Origin: Nonomuraea cavernae
GTDB lineage: Bacteria > Actinomycetota > Actinomycetes > Streptosporangiales > Streptosporangiaceae
DNA length: 64,000 nt
Direction: 5' to 3'
Assembly (NCBI RefSeq): GCF_014646355.1
Contig: NZ_BMNH01000033.1
Span: 17,991-81,990 of the forward strand
A program made the translations under genes and the position numbers. Below, piece by piece: positions 1 to 7,157 of the stretch (position 1 is its first letter; each line of letters begins with the position of its first letter). A model generated the notes under the pieces. It searched no databases. It saw nothing but the letters and a program-made list of their open reading frames with translations, and was not told the DNA's origin.

Positions 1-510
1 GCGGCGTGACGGCGGCGAGCGGGGTTCCAGGGGTGAGTACGGTTCGGGCCGTGACTCGTTCCGTGCCGACCGTGGTGGTTCCCGCGCCCGGTACGGCTCC
101 TCGGATTCTCGGTCGGAGCGTGGTGGTTTCCGTTCTGACCGGCGTGACGACCGTGGCGGTCAGGGCCGTGAAGGTTACCGTTCCGAGCGGCGCGACGGCG
201 CCCAGGGGCGTGACGACGACCGTGCGGGTTACCGGCCCGAGCGGCGCGACGACCGCGCGGGGTTCCGTTCCCCGAGCGGTGAGGGCTACCGGCCGGAGCG
301 GCGTGACGATCGCGGCGGGTCTCGTCCGGAGCGGCGTGACGGCGGCGAGCGGGGTTCCAGGGGTGAGTACGGTTCGGGCCGTGACTCGTTCCGGGCTGAC
401 CGTGGTGGTTCCCGCGCCCGGTACGGCTCCTCCGATTCTCGGTCGGAGCGTGGTGGTTTCCGTTCTGACCGGCGTGACGACCGCGGCGGCCAGGGCCGCG
501 ACGGCTACCG
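1..510 (+). repeat. Two ~180-bp direct repeats, 330 bp apart, in the RluB arm
   Basis: Bases 1-180 recur at 331-510 with few differences; the first 60 bases are identical between the copies. The 330-bp offset is exactly 110 codons, so the frame is kept and the repeat duplicates an Arg/Gly/Asp-rich stretch of the RluB arm. The left copy may begin before the window. Confidence 0.9.
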
Positions 511-1609
511 TTCCGACCGGCGTGACGATCGCGACGGCGGCCGTACGGACAGGAGCGGGTTCCGGTCCGAGCGCGGCGGCTACGGCGGCCGCGACCAGGC
601 CCGTGAGGGCGGCTTCCGGGCCGACCGGAGCGGGCGGCGGGACGACGGCGGCCAGCCGGGCCGCGCACGCTTCGGCAGGTCCGAGGGCGGCCGTGACACG
701 GGCGGGCGACGTGACGCCGGCCGGTCGGCCGGGCGTGACGGCGTGCGGACGATCGGCGGATCCAGGAGCGGTGGCTCGCCCGCCGGGGCAGGCCGTGACC
801 GGTTCAAGACCGCCCGCCAGCCGATGCGCGACCGCGACTTCTACCCCGAGGGCTACACCGACGAGCGCGACACCACCGAGGTGCCCGACGGCGTGCGGCT
901 GCAGAAGGTGCTCGCCCAGGCGGGCGTGGCCAGCCGCCGCGCCTGCGAGGAGATGATCGGCGACGGCCGCGTGACCGTCAACGGCCAGGTGGTGCGGAGG
1001 TTCGGCGCCAAGGTCGACCCTGCCGCGCAGGTCATCCACGTCGACGGCAAGCGCATCCCGACCGCGCCCGACCTGGTCTACTACGCCCTGAACAAGCCGA
1101 TCGGCGTCGTCTCCACCATGGACGACCCGCAGGGCCGGCCGTGTCTGGCCGACTATGTGGAGGAGCTGGCTCCGAGGCTGTTCCACGTGGGCCGGCTCGA
1201 CACCGAGACCGAGGGTTTGCTGCTGCTCACCAACGACGGCGAGCTGGCCAACCGGCTCACCCACCCCAGTTACGGGGTGCAGAAGAAATACTGGGCCAAG
1301 GTGCCCGGCCCGATCCCGCGTGACCTGGGCCGCCGGCTCAAGCAGGGCATCGAGCTGGAAGACGGCCTGGCCAAGGCCGACAGCTTCGCGATCGTGCAGG
1401 AGCACGGCCAGCAGGCGCTGGTCGAGGTGGTGCTGCACGAGGGCCGCAAGCACGTGGTCCGGCGCATGCTCGAAGAGGCGGGCCACCGGGTGATCGACCT
1501 GGCGCGGATCGAGTTCGGGCCGGTGAAGCTGGGCCGTACCAAGCCCGGCACCGTCAGGGCGCTGAGCTTGACGGAGGTCGGCGAGCTTTACGCCGCGGTG
1601 AAGTTGTAA
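2..1609 (+). CDS. rluB: 23S rRNA pseudouridine synthase (RluB/RsuA family) with long RGD-rich N-terminal arm, 5' partial
   Basis: Large-subunit rRNA pseudouridine synthase of the RsuA/RluB branch. The frame is open from base 2, so the gene runs off the left edge and 536 codons including the stop are visible. The first ~280 codons are Arg/Gly/Asp/Ser-rich, made of RRDDRGG- and GGSRARYGSS-like units. An S4 RNA-binding domain follows (VRLQKVLAQAGVASRR, about codon 297 onward). Then comes the catalytic domain with the signature HVGRLDTETEGLLLL; its Asp, about codon 399, is the family nucleophile. A GTG at 743 could give a 288-aa protein of normal length, but the continuous upstream frame with codon-like composition makes the long form more likely. 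The neighbours aroH, tyrA, cmk and der are the usual actinobacterial set. The family call is secure; the specific rRNA site is inferred. Confidence 0.9.
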   Translation, partial: RRDGGERGSRGEYGSGRDSFRADRGGSRARYGSSDSRSERGGFRSDRRDDRGGQGREGYRSERRDGAQGRDDDRAGYRPERRDDRAGFRSPSGEGYRPERRDDRGGSRPERRDGGERGSRGEYGSGRDSFRADRGGSRARYGSSDSRSERGGFRSDRRDDRGGQGRDGYRSDRRDDRDGGRTDRSGFRSERGGYGGRDQAREGGFRADRSGRRDDGGQPGRARFGRSEGGRDTGGRRDAGRSAGRDGVRTIGGSRSGGSPAGAGRDRFKTARQPMRDRDFYPEGYTDERDTTEVPDGVRLQKVLAQAGVASRRACEEMIGDGRVTVNGQVVRRFGAKVDPAAQVIHVDGKRIPTAPDLVYYALNKPIGVVSTMDDPQGRPCLADYVEELAPRLFHVGRLDTETEGLLLLTNDGELANRLTHPSYGVQKKYWAKVPGPIPRDLGRRLKQGIELEDGLAKADSFAIVQEHGQQALVEVVLHEGRKHVVRRMLEEAGHRVIDLARIEFGPVKLGRTKPGTVRALSLTEVGELYAAVKL

Positions 1610-1623
1610 CCTGGCAGGACGCA

Positions 1624-1652
1624 GGAGCCCGTGCGGAGGCCGCACGGGCTCC
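1624..1652 (+). terminator. 12-bp perfect hairpin between rluB and aroH
   Basis: GGAGCCCGTGCG (1624-1635) pairs exactly with CGCACGGGCTCC (1641-1652) across a 5-nt loop, directly after the rluB stop. No T-run follows, so it may be an attenuating stem or a GC-type terminator. Confidence 0.6.
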
Positions 1653-1676
1653 ACCGCTTATGGAGGGACGGTTCAG

Positions 1677-2036
1677 ATGGTTCGGGCGATCCGCGGGGCG
1701 ATCCAGGTGGCCGCCGACGACCGTGACTCGATCATCGAGGGGACCACCGTGCTGGTCTCCGAGCTGATGGAGCGCAACCAGCTGACCACCGACGACGTGA
1801 TCAGCGTGCTGTTCACCGCGACGCCCGATCTGACGGCCGAGTTCCCGGCGCTGGCGGCCCGCAAGCTCGGCTTCCACGATGTGCCGTTGATCTGCTGCAC
1901 CGAGATCGACGTGCCAGGGGCGCTGCCCCGGGTGGTCCGGCTGATGGCCCACGTGGAGACCGACCGGCCGCGGGCCGAGATCCAGCACGTCTATCTGCGA
2001 GGCGCCGTCGCCCTGCGCCAGGACATCGCCCAGTAG
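1677..2036 (+). CDS. aroH: Chorismate mutase, AroH type
   Basis: Monofunctional chorismate mutase converting chorismate to prephenate for Phe/Tyr synthesis; cytosolic homotrimer in the family. At 119 aa it has the usual AroH length. From memory of the Bacillus enzyme, the active-site residues are all present: Arg in the N-terminal IRGA, Arg in AARKLG, Glu in CCTEIDV, Arg in VVRLMAHV, and the C-terminal HVYLRGAVALRQD. The start is set by GGAGGG at 1662-1667, nine bases before the ATG. The next gene is prephenate dehydrogenase, the following step toward tyrosine, which fits co-expression. Confidence 0.95.
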   Translation: MVRAIRGAIQVAADDRDSIIEGTTVLVSELMERNQLTTDDVISVLFTATPDLTAEFPALAARKLGFHDVPLICCTEIDVPGALPRVVRLMAHVETDRPRAEIQHVYLRGAVALRQDIAQ

Positions 2037-2073
2037 GGACGACGGCTTCAGTCGTCGACCAACGTCAGGCAGC

Positions 2074-3207
2074 ATGAGCTGCACCACCCAAACAAGACCG
2101 AAAAATCAGGACATCGACATGGCCTCCGCACTCCGTACCGTGCTGGTAGTCGGCACCGGTCTCATCGGCACCTCCGTCGCCCTGGCCCTGCGCCAGCACG
2201 ACGTCCGCGTGCTGCTCGCCGACCGGGACCAGGCGGCGGTGCGGCTGGCGCGGGAGCTGGGCGCGGGCGAGGACTGGCAGCCGGAGAGCGGCCCGAGGGC
2301 CGACCTCGCGGTGATCTCGGTGCCGCCCGCCCACGTGGCCACCGAGCTGCTCGACCTCCAGCAGCGCGACGCCGCCGCCTACTACACCGACGTGGCCAGT
2401 GTGAAGGCCGAGCCCATCCACCGGGCCGCCCAGCTCGACTGCGACCTGCGCACCTACGTCGCCTCGCACCCGCTGGCCGGACGGGAGAGGTCGGGTCCTG
2501 GCGCGGCCAGGGCCGACCTCTTCCTCGGCCGCCCATGGGCTCTGTGCCCCACGCCGGAGGCCGCGCCCGAGGCCAGAGCCGCCGTGCTGCGCCTGGTCGA
2601 GCTCTGCGGCGGCAACCCGGTCGTGGTGGACGCCGCCGAACACGACCGGGCCGTGGCCGTCGTCTCCCACGCCCCTCACGTGGCCGCCTCGGCCGTGGCG
2701 GCCCGCCTGGCAGACGCGCCCGAGGTCGCGCTCGGCCTGGCCGGGCAGGGCGTCAGAGACGTCACCAGGATCGCGGGCAGCGACCCCGGCCTGTGGCTCG
2801 GCATCCTGTCCGGCAACGCGGCCCCGGTCGCCGAGGTGCTGGAGGCGGTCTCCCGCGACCTCGCCGAGGCCGCGACCGCGCTGCGCTCCCTGGCAGGCGG
2901 CGACGGCACGGCCACCGACGACATCACCCACCTGCTCAAGCGCGGCGTCGCGGGCCACGACCGCATTCCCGGCAAGCACGGCGGCCCGGCGCCCGCCTAC
3001 GTGGTGGTCCAGGTCGTCATCGGCGACCGCCCCGGCCAGCTGGCCCGCCTGTTCCAGGTCTGCGACGAGGTCGGCGTCAACGTCGAGGACGTCCGGCTGG
3101 AGCACGCTCCCGGCCTGCCCCTGGGCATCGCCGAGCTGTCCGTGCAGCCCGACGCGGCGGCCGTGCTCTCCCAGGCCCTGCGGGAGCGCGGCTGGCAGGT
3201 CCCCTGA
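2074..3207 (+). CDS. tyrA: Prephenate dehydrogenase with C-terminal ACT domain
   Basis: Oxidative decarboxylation of prephenate to 4-hydroxyphenylpyruvate (tyrosine branch). The N-terminal Rossmann fold shows VLVVGTGLIGTSVALAL. SHPLAGRE carries the conserved His of the dehydrogenase site. The last ~70 residues (YVVVQVVIGDRPGQLARLF onward) form an ACT domain, expected to sense tyrosine or another amino acid. The 377-aa form starts at 2074. An ATG at 2119, preceded by AGGA and beginning MASALRTVLVVG, gives 362 aa and fits the family N-terminus slightly better. It lies 37 bp after aroH. Confidence 0.93.
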   Translation: MSCTTQTRPKNQDIDMASALRTVLVVGTGLIGTSVALALRQHDVRVLLADRDQAAVRLARELGAGEDWQPESGPRADLAVISVPPAHVATELLDLQQRDAAAYYTDVASVKAEPIHRAAQLDCDLRTYVASHPLAGRERSGPGAARADLFLGRPWALCPTPEAAPEARAAVLRLVELCGGNPVVVDAAEHDRAVAVVSHAPHVAASAVAARLADAPEVALGLAGQGVRDVTRIAGSDPGLWLGILSGNAAPVAEVLEAVSRDLAEAATALRSLAGGDGTATDDITHLLKRGVAGHDRIPGKHGGPAPAYVVVQVVIGDRPGQLARLFQVCDEVGVNVEDVRLEHAPGLPLGIAELSVQPDAAAVLSQALRERGWQVP

Positions 3208-3342
3208 CGCCGGACGTCACCTCCCGACATGTACGCCGTGAGCGGCGGCGCCGAAGATCGGAATGCGCGAGCCCGGCCGGGCGGAGTGCCGGGAGGCGGT
3301 AGCCTCTTGAGGTTGGGTAAAGAACGTGGAGAAGGAGAGCCC

Positions 3343-4059
3343 GTGGCCGGTCTGGTCATCGCCATGGACGGCCCCTCGGGGTCCGGCAAGTCGAGCGCGT
3401 CGCGCGGGGTCGCCAGGGCGCTCGGCCTGCGCTACCTGGACACCGGGGCGATGTACCGCGCGATGACCTGGTGGATGCTGCGGCAGGGCGTCGATCTGGC
3501 CGACTCCGACGCGATCGTGGCCAGGGCGGCCGAGCCCGAGATCGTCTCCGGCACCGACCCCGGCGGGCCCACCATCCACGTCGACGGCATCGACGTGGCG
3601 GGTCCGATCAGGGAGACCGAGGTCACCGCCTCGGTCTCGGTCGTCGCGGCGGTGCCCGAGGTGCGTTCGCGTCTCGTGGCGCTCCAGCGGGAGATCATCG
3701 GCGACGGTGACATCGTGGTCGAAGGCCGCGACATCGGCACGGTGGTCGCCCCCGACGCGACGCTCAAGATCTACCTGACGGCCAGCGCCGAGGCCCGCGC
3801 CCGGCGCCGGCACGCGGAGCTGGCCGGCACCACGGTGGAGGCCCAGCAGGCCGCGATGGCCAGGCGCGACACAATCGACTCCACGCGCCGGGCAGACCCA
3901 CTCTCGATGGCGGCTGGCGCCGTCGAGCTCGACACCACCGCGCTCAACCTCGAAGAGGTCATCGCGGAGGTGCTGAGGCTGGCCGAGGCACGACGAGGCT
4001 CCGGCGCCAAGGGCGACGGATCCCGGAGTGACACCGGCCATACATACGAGCGCACCTGA
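3343..4059 (+). CDS. cmk: Cytidylate kinase
   Basis: Phosphorylates CMP/dCMP to the diphosphates using ATP. The P-loop is AMDGPSGSGKSSASRGVA near the N-terminus; YLDTGAMYRA and VEGRDIGTVV are further family motifs, and the C-terminal part has the lid-type RRHAEL and RRDTIDSTR segments. I place the start at GTG 3343 because GAAGGAGA (3331-3338) sits five bases upstream. This gives 238 aa, the normal Cmk length. An in-frame start at 3229 would add 38 residues with no family match. It lies 29 bp before der, a widely conserved pair. Confidence 0.95.
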   Translation: MAGLVIAMDGPSGSGKSSASRGVARALGLRYLDTGAMYRAMTWWMLRQGVDLADSDAIVARAAEPEIVSGTDPGGPTIHVDGIDVAGPIRETEVTASVSVVAAVPEVRSRLVALQREIIGDGDIVVEGRDIGTVVAPDATLKIYLTASAEARARRRHAELAGTTVEAQQAAMARRDTIDSTRRADPLSMAAGAVELDTTALNLEEVIAEVLRLAEARRGSGAKGDGSRSDTGHTYERT

Positions 4060-4088
4060 GGGTGCGGGACTCCTAAGGATGAGACAAC

Positions 4089-5489
4089 GTGTCAACGGGG
4101 GATTGGGTCGAGGCTGAGCTCGACGATCTCGAGATTTCCGGAGAGCCGGCCGACACCGGCCCGGTTCCGGTCGTGGCCATCGTCGGGCGGCCTAACGTCG
4201 GCAAGTCCACGCTGGTCAACCGCATCATCGGCCGCCGCGAGGCGGTCGTCGAGGATGTGCCGGGCGTGACCCGCGACCGGGTCACCTACGACGCCAACTG
4301 GCGCGGCCGGCGCTTCACCGTCGTCGACACGGGCGGCTGGGACCCTGACGCCACCGGCATGAACCTCCGCATCGCGGAGCAGGCCCAGGTCGCCGTCGAG
4401 CTGGCCGACGTGATCGTGTTCGTGGTCGACGCGACCGTGGGCGCGACCGACGCCGACGAGATCGTGGGCTCCGTGCTGCGCCAGTCCGGCAAGCCGGTCA
4501 TCCTGGCCGCCAACAAGGTCGACAACCAGCAGCTGGAGCTGGAGGCGTCCTCCCTGTGGGGGCTCGGCCTCGGCGAGCCCCAGCCGGTCTCCGCCCTGCA
4601 CGGCCGCTCCAGCGGCGACCTGCTCGACGTGGTGCTCGACGCGCTGCCCGAGACGCCGCAGGTGACCTTCGGGGCCGAGCGCGGCCCCTACCGGGTGGCG
4701 CTGCTCGGCAAGCCCAACGTCGGCAAGTCCTCGTTGCTCAACAAGCTCGCCGGCGAGGAGCGGGTGCTGGTCGACCCGATGGCGGGCACCACCCGTGACC
4801 CGGTCGACGAGCTGATCGAGCTCGGTGGCCGGACGTGGCGGTTCGTCGACACGGCCGGCATCCGGCGGCGCGACCGCGAGCTGCAGGGCGCCGACTACTA
4901 CGCGGCCATGCGCACCAGGGCCGCGCTGGAGCGCTCGGAGGTGGCGATCGTGCTGATCGACGCCAGCGAGCCGCTCACCGAGCAGGACCTCCGCATCATC
5001 AGCCTGGTGATCGAGTCGGGCCGGGCCATGGTGGTCGCGTTCAACAAGTGGGACCTGGTCGACGAGGACCGCCGCCACTACCTGGAGAAGGAGATCGACA
5101 GGCAGCTCGTCCGCACCCCGTGGGCGCTGCGGGTCAACATCTCCGCCAAGACCGGCCGCCACATGGACCGGTTGGTCCCGGCCCTGGAAAGGGCCCTGGA
5201 GTCGTGGTCGACGCGGGTGCCGACGGCCAGGCTCAACGCGTTCCTCACCGAGCTGGTGCAGCAGACGCCGCCGCCGGTCCGGGGCGGCAAGCAGCCCAAG
5301 ATCCTGTTCGCCACCCAGGCGTCGGTCGAGCCGCCCAAGTTCGTGCTGTTCACCTCGGGCTGGCTGGAGGACACCTACCGCCGGTTCGTCGAGCGCCGCA
5401 TCCGCGAGGAGTTCGGCTTCGCCGGGTCGCCGATCGAGGTGACCATGAAGATCCGCGAGAAGCGCAAGGGCGGCCAGGCCAGGAAGTAG
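4089..5489 (+). CDS. der: Ribosome-assembly GTPase Der (EngA)
   Basis: Double-GTPase factor needed for 50S subunit maturation. Two tandem G domains are visible, with P-loops GRPNVGKSTLVN and GKPNVGKSSLLN, switch/G3 motifs DTGGW and DTAGI, and G4 motifs NKVD and NKWD. A KH-like domain (residues ~375-455) follows, with a basic tail ending EKRKGGQARK. At 466 aa it is about 30 residues longer than typical because of an acidic N-terminal lead (VEAELDDLEISGE). It starts at GTG 4089. Confidence 0.97.
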   Translation: MSTGDWVEAELDDLEISGEPADTGPVPVVAIVGRPNVGKSTLVNRIIGRREAVVEDVPGVTRDRVTYDANWRGRRFTVVDTGGWDPDATGMNLRIAEQAQVAVELADVIVFVVDATVGATDADEIVGSVLRQSGKPVILAANKVDNQQLELEASSLWGLGLGEPQPVSALHGRSSGDLLDVVLDALPETPQVTFGAERGPYRVALLGKPNVGKSSLLNKLAGEERVLVDPMAGTTRDPVDELIELGGRTWRFVDTAGIRRRDRELQGADYYAAMRTRAALERSEVAIVLIDASEPLTEQDLRIISLVIESGRAMVVAFNKWDLVDEDRRHYLEKEIDRQLVRTPWALRVNISAKTGRHMDRLVPALERALESWSTRVPTARLNAFLTELVQQTPPPVRGGKQPKILFATQASVEPPKFVLFTSGWLEDTYRRFVERRIREEFGFAGSPIEVTMKIREKRKGGQARK

Positions 5490-5504
5490 CCGTCGGTAAT
5501 GGCG

Positions 5505-5534
5505 TTGCCGCCGGTCCTGCCCGGCGGCTAGCAT
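5505..5534 (+). promoter_or_regulatory. Promoter of the T-box/aspS2 transcript
   Basis: TTGCCG (5505-5510), 18-nt spacer, TAGCAT (5529-5534): a sigma-70-like promoter placing the transcript start near 5541, at the beginning of the T-box leader. Confidence 0.55.
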
Positions 5535-5540
5535 CCCTCG

Positions 5541-5786
5541 CAACACGTAGACGGAGACGAGTAGCCAGGAGCCCGCGCGGGCCGAGAGAGCCGCCGGCAG
5601 CTGCGAAGGCGGCCCCGCGCCCTCCCGGCGAAGACACTCCCGAGTGCGGGGAGGAAATGCCCCGCCGGTCTGACCCCCGTCATCGGGTCCTGGAGGCCGC
5701 CTCGGCGGCGAAAGTGCGGTGGCACCGGGAGTTCCCTTCTCCCCCGCACTCCCAAGGGGTCATGCACTTCCTCATGAGGAGCTGTG
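5541..5786 (+). promoter_or_regulatory. T-box riboswitch with GAC (Asp) specifier
   Basis: This fills the 297-bp gap between der and the synthetase gene. Stem I features are present in order: GACGAGTAG near the base (from 5556), the apical AG-bulge/loop pattern GAGAGCC...GGCAGCTGCGAAGGCGG (5585-5612), and the specifier loop GAA-GAC-A with GAC at 5633-5635. GGAG (5553-5556) can pair with CTCC (5637-5640) to close the stem. A second hairpin, GCGGGG...CCCCGC, lies at 5645-5664. The T-box core GGTGGCACC is at 5718-5726; its TGGC complements a GCCA tRNA end, consistent with a G discriminator as in tRNA-Asp. A competing hairpin pairs AGTGCGG (5713-5719) with CCGCACT (5744-5750) and GGGAG with CTCCC. 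No T-run follows, so control of translation (SD at 5777-5781) seems more likely than attenuation. Confidence 0.8.
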
Positions 5787-7049
5787 ATGATCTCTCGTGT
5801 CCTGTCGGCGGAGCTCGCGGAGCATGCCGGAGAACGAGTGACGATCGCCGGCTGGGTCCATCGCCGCCGGCGACTGAAATCCGTGTCCTTCCTCGTGGTC
5901 AAGGACCGCTCGGGGGTCGCCCAGGTGGTGACGTCCGCGGCCCTGCCCGCCGAGGAGAGCGCCGTGCGGGTCACCGGCACCGTGATGGCCAGTCCGCGCG
6001 CGCCTGGCGGCGCCGAGCTCGTCGAGCCGGAGATCGAGGTGCTGGCCGAGCCGGTCGAGGCGCCGCCGTTCGACCTCTACCGGCCGGTCGTGCCCGCCGC
6101 GCTGCCGACGATCCTCGACCACGCGCCGGTCGCGCTGCGCCACCCGCTGCTCAGGGCGGCGCCGGAGATCTCGGCGGCCAGTGCCGCGGGGTTCCGGTCC
6201 ACGCTCGACGGGCTCGGCTTCACCGAGATCCACACCCCGAAGATCGTCGCCTCGGCCACCGAGTCCGGCGCGAACGTCTTCGGCATCGACTACTTCGGCC
6301 GCCCGGCCTACCTCGCCCAGTCGCCGCAGTTCTACAAGCAGGCGATGGTCGGCGTGTTCGAGCGGGTCTACGAGGTGGGGCCGGTGTTCCGGGCGGAGCC
6401 GCACGACACCGCCCGGCACCTCGCCCAGTACACCAGTCTCGACGCCGAGCTCGGGTTCGTCCGCGACCATCGCGACGTGATGGCCGTGCTGCGGGAGGTC
6501 TTGGCGGGCATGCTCGACGCCGTACGGCGCCGCGCCCCTGGAGCCGTGGCCGCCTTGGGCCTCGACCTGCCCGGCGTGCCCGCCGAGATCCCCGCCGTGC
6601 ACTTCACCGAGGCGCAGCGGCTGACCGGGCAGGACGAGCCCGACCTGTCGCCGGCCCAGGAGCGGTGGCTCTCGGACTGGGCGCTGCGGGAGCACGGGTC
6701 GGAGTTCCTGTTCGTGACGGGGTACCCGATGGCCAAGCGGCCCTTCTACACCCATCCCGACCCGGACCGACCCGGTTGCTCCAACGGGTTCGACCTGCTG
6801 TTCCGGGGGCTGGAGCTGGTGACGGGCGGTCAGCGGCTGCACCGCCACCAGGACTACCTGGACGCGCTGGCCGCCCGAGGGGAGTGCGCCGAGCCGTACG
6901 AGGGCTATCTGCGGACGTTCGCGTACGGGATGCCGCCGCACGGTGGCTTCGCCATCGGCCTCGAACGCTGGACCGCCCGCCTCACCGGCGCCGCCAACGT
7001 CCGCCAGGTCACGCTCTTCCCGCGCGACCTGCACCGGCTGACGCCGTAA
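5787..7049 (+). CDS. aspS2: Second aspartyl-tRNA synthetase, archaeal/non-discriminating type
   Basis: Class IIb aminoacyl-tRNA synthetase of 420 aa, the short form lacking the bacterial AspRS insertion domain. The N-terminal OB fold has ITIAGWVHRRRRLK-type sequence (actual VTIAGWVHRRRRLKSVSF). Motif 2 is FRAEPHDTARHL; motif 3 is GGFAIGLERW at the C-terminus. The start is ATG 5787 because AGGAG (5777-5781) is five bases upstream; a GTG at 5784 is also in frame. The Asp-specifier T-box ahead supports aspartate as substrate. Archaeal-type AspRS enzymes often charge both tRNA-Asp and tRNA-Asn, so a non-discriminating role is possible. A housekeeping bacterial AspRS is presumably elsewhere, so this may be a stress-induced or resistant duplicate. 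Confidence 0.88.
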   Translation: MISRVLSAELAEHAGERVTIAGWVHRRRRLKSVSFLVVKDRSGVAQVVTSAALPAEESAVRVTGTVMASPRAPGGAELVEPEIEVLAEPVEAPPFDLYRPVVPAALPTILDHAPVALRHPLLRAAPEISAASAAGFRSTLDGLGFTEIHTPKIVASATESGANVFGIDYFGRPAYLAQSPQFYKQAMVGVFERVYEVGPVFRAEPHDTARHLAQYTSLDAELGFVRDHRDVMAVLREVLAGMLDAVRRRAPGAVAALGLDLPGVPAEIPAVHFTEAQRLTGQDEPDLSPAQERWLSDWALREHGSEFLFVTGYPMAKRPFYTHPDPDRPGCSNGFDLLFRGLELVTGGQRLHRHQDYLDALAARGECAEPYEGYLRTFAYGMPPHGGFAIGLERWTARLTGAANVRQVTLFPRDLHRLTP

Positions 7050-7057
7050 CACCATCC

Positions 7058-7096
7058 GGCACGGCAGGGCGCGAGCCATGCGCGCCCTGCCGTGCC
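7058..7096. terminator. Bidirectional terminator, 16-bp stem
   Basis: GGCACGGCAGGGCGCG (7058-7073) and CGCGCCCTGCCGTGCC (7081-7096) are perfect complements around a 7-nt loop. It sits between the convergent aspS2 and transporter genes. Confidence 0.8.
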
Positions 7097-7157
7097 CGCG
7101 CCGGGCGTCCGGCGAAGCGGAGCGGTTACCCGCGGGACGGGCACGCCTGCGGCCGGG

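Noticed and set aside
1..510. Repeats as a mobile-element terminal repeat
   Set aside because: They are within one coding frame with a codon-multiple period; no transposase.
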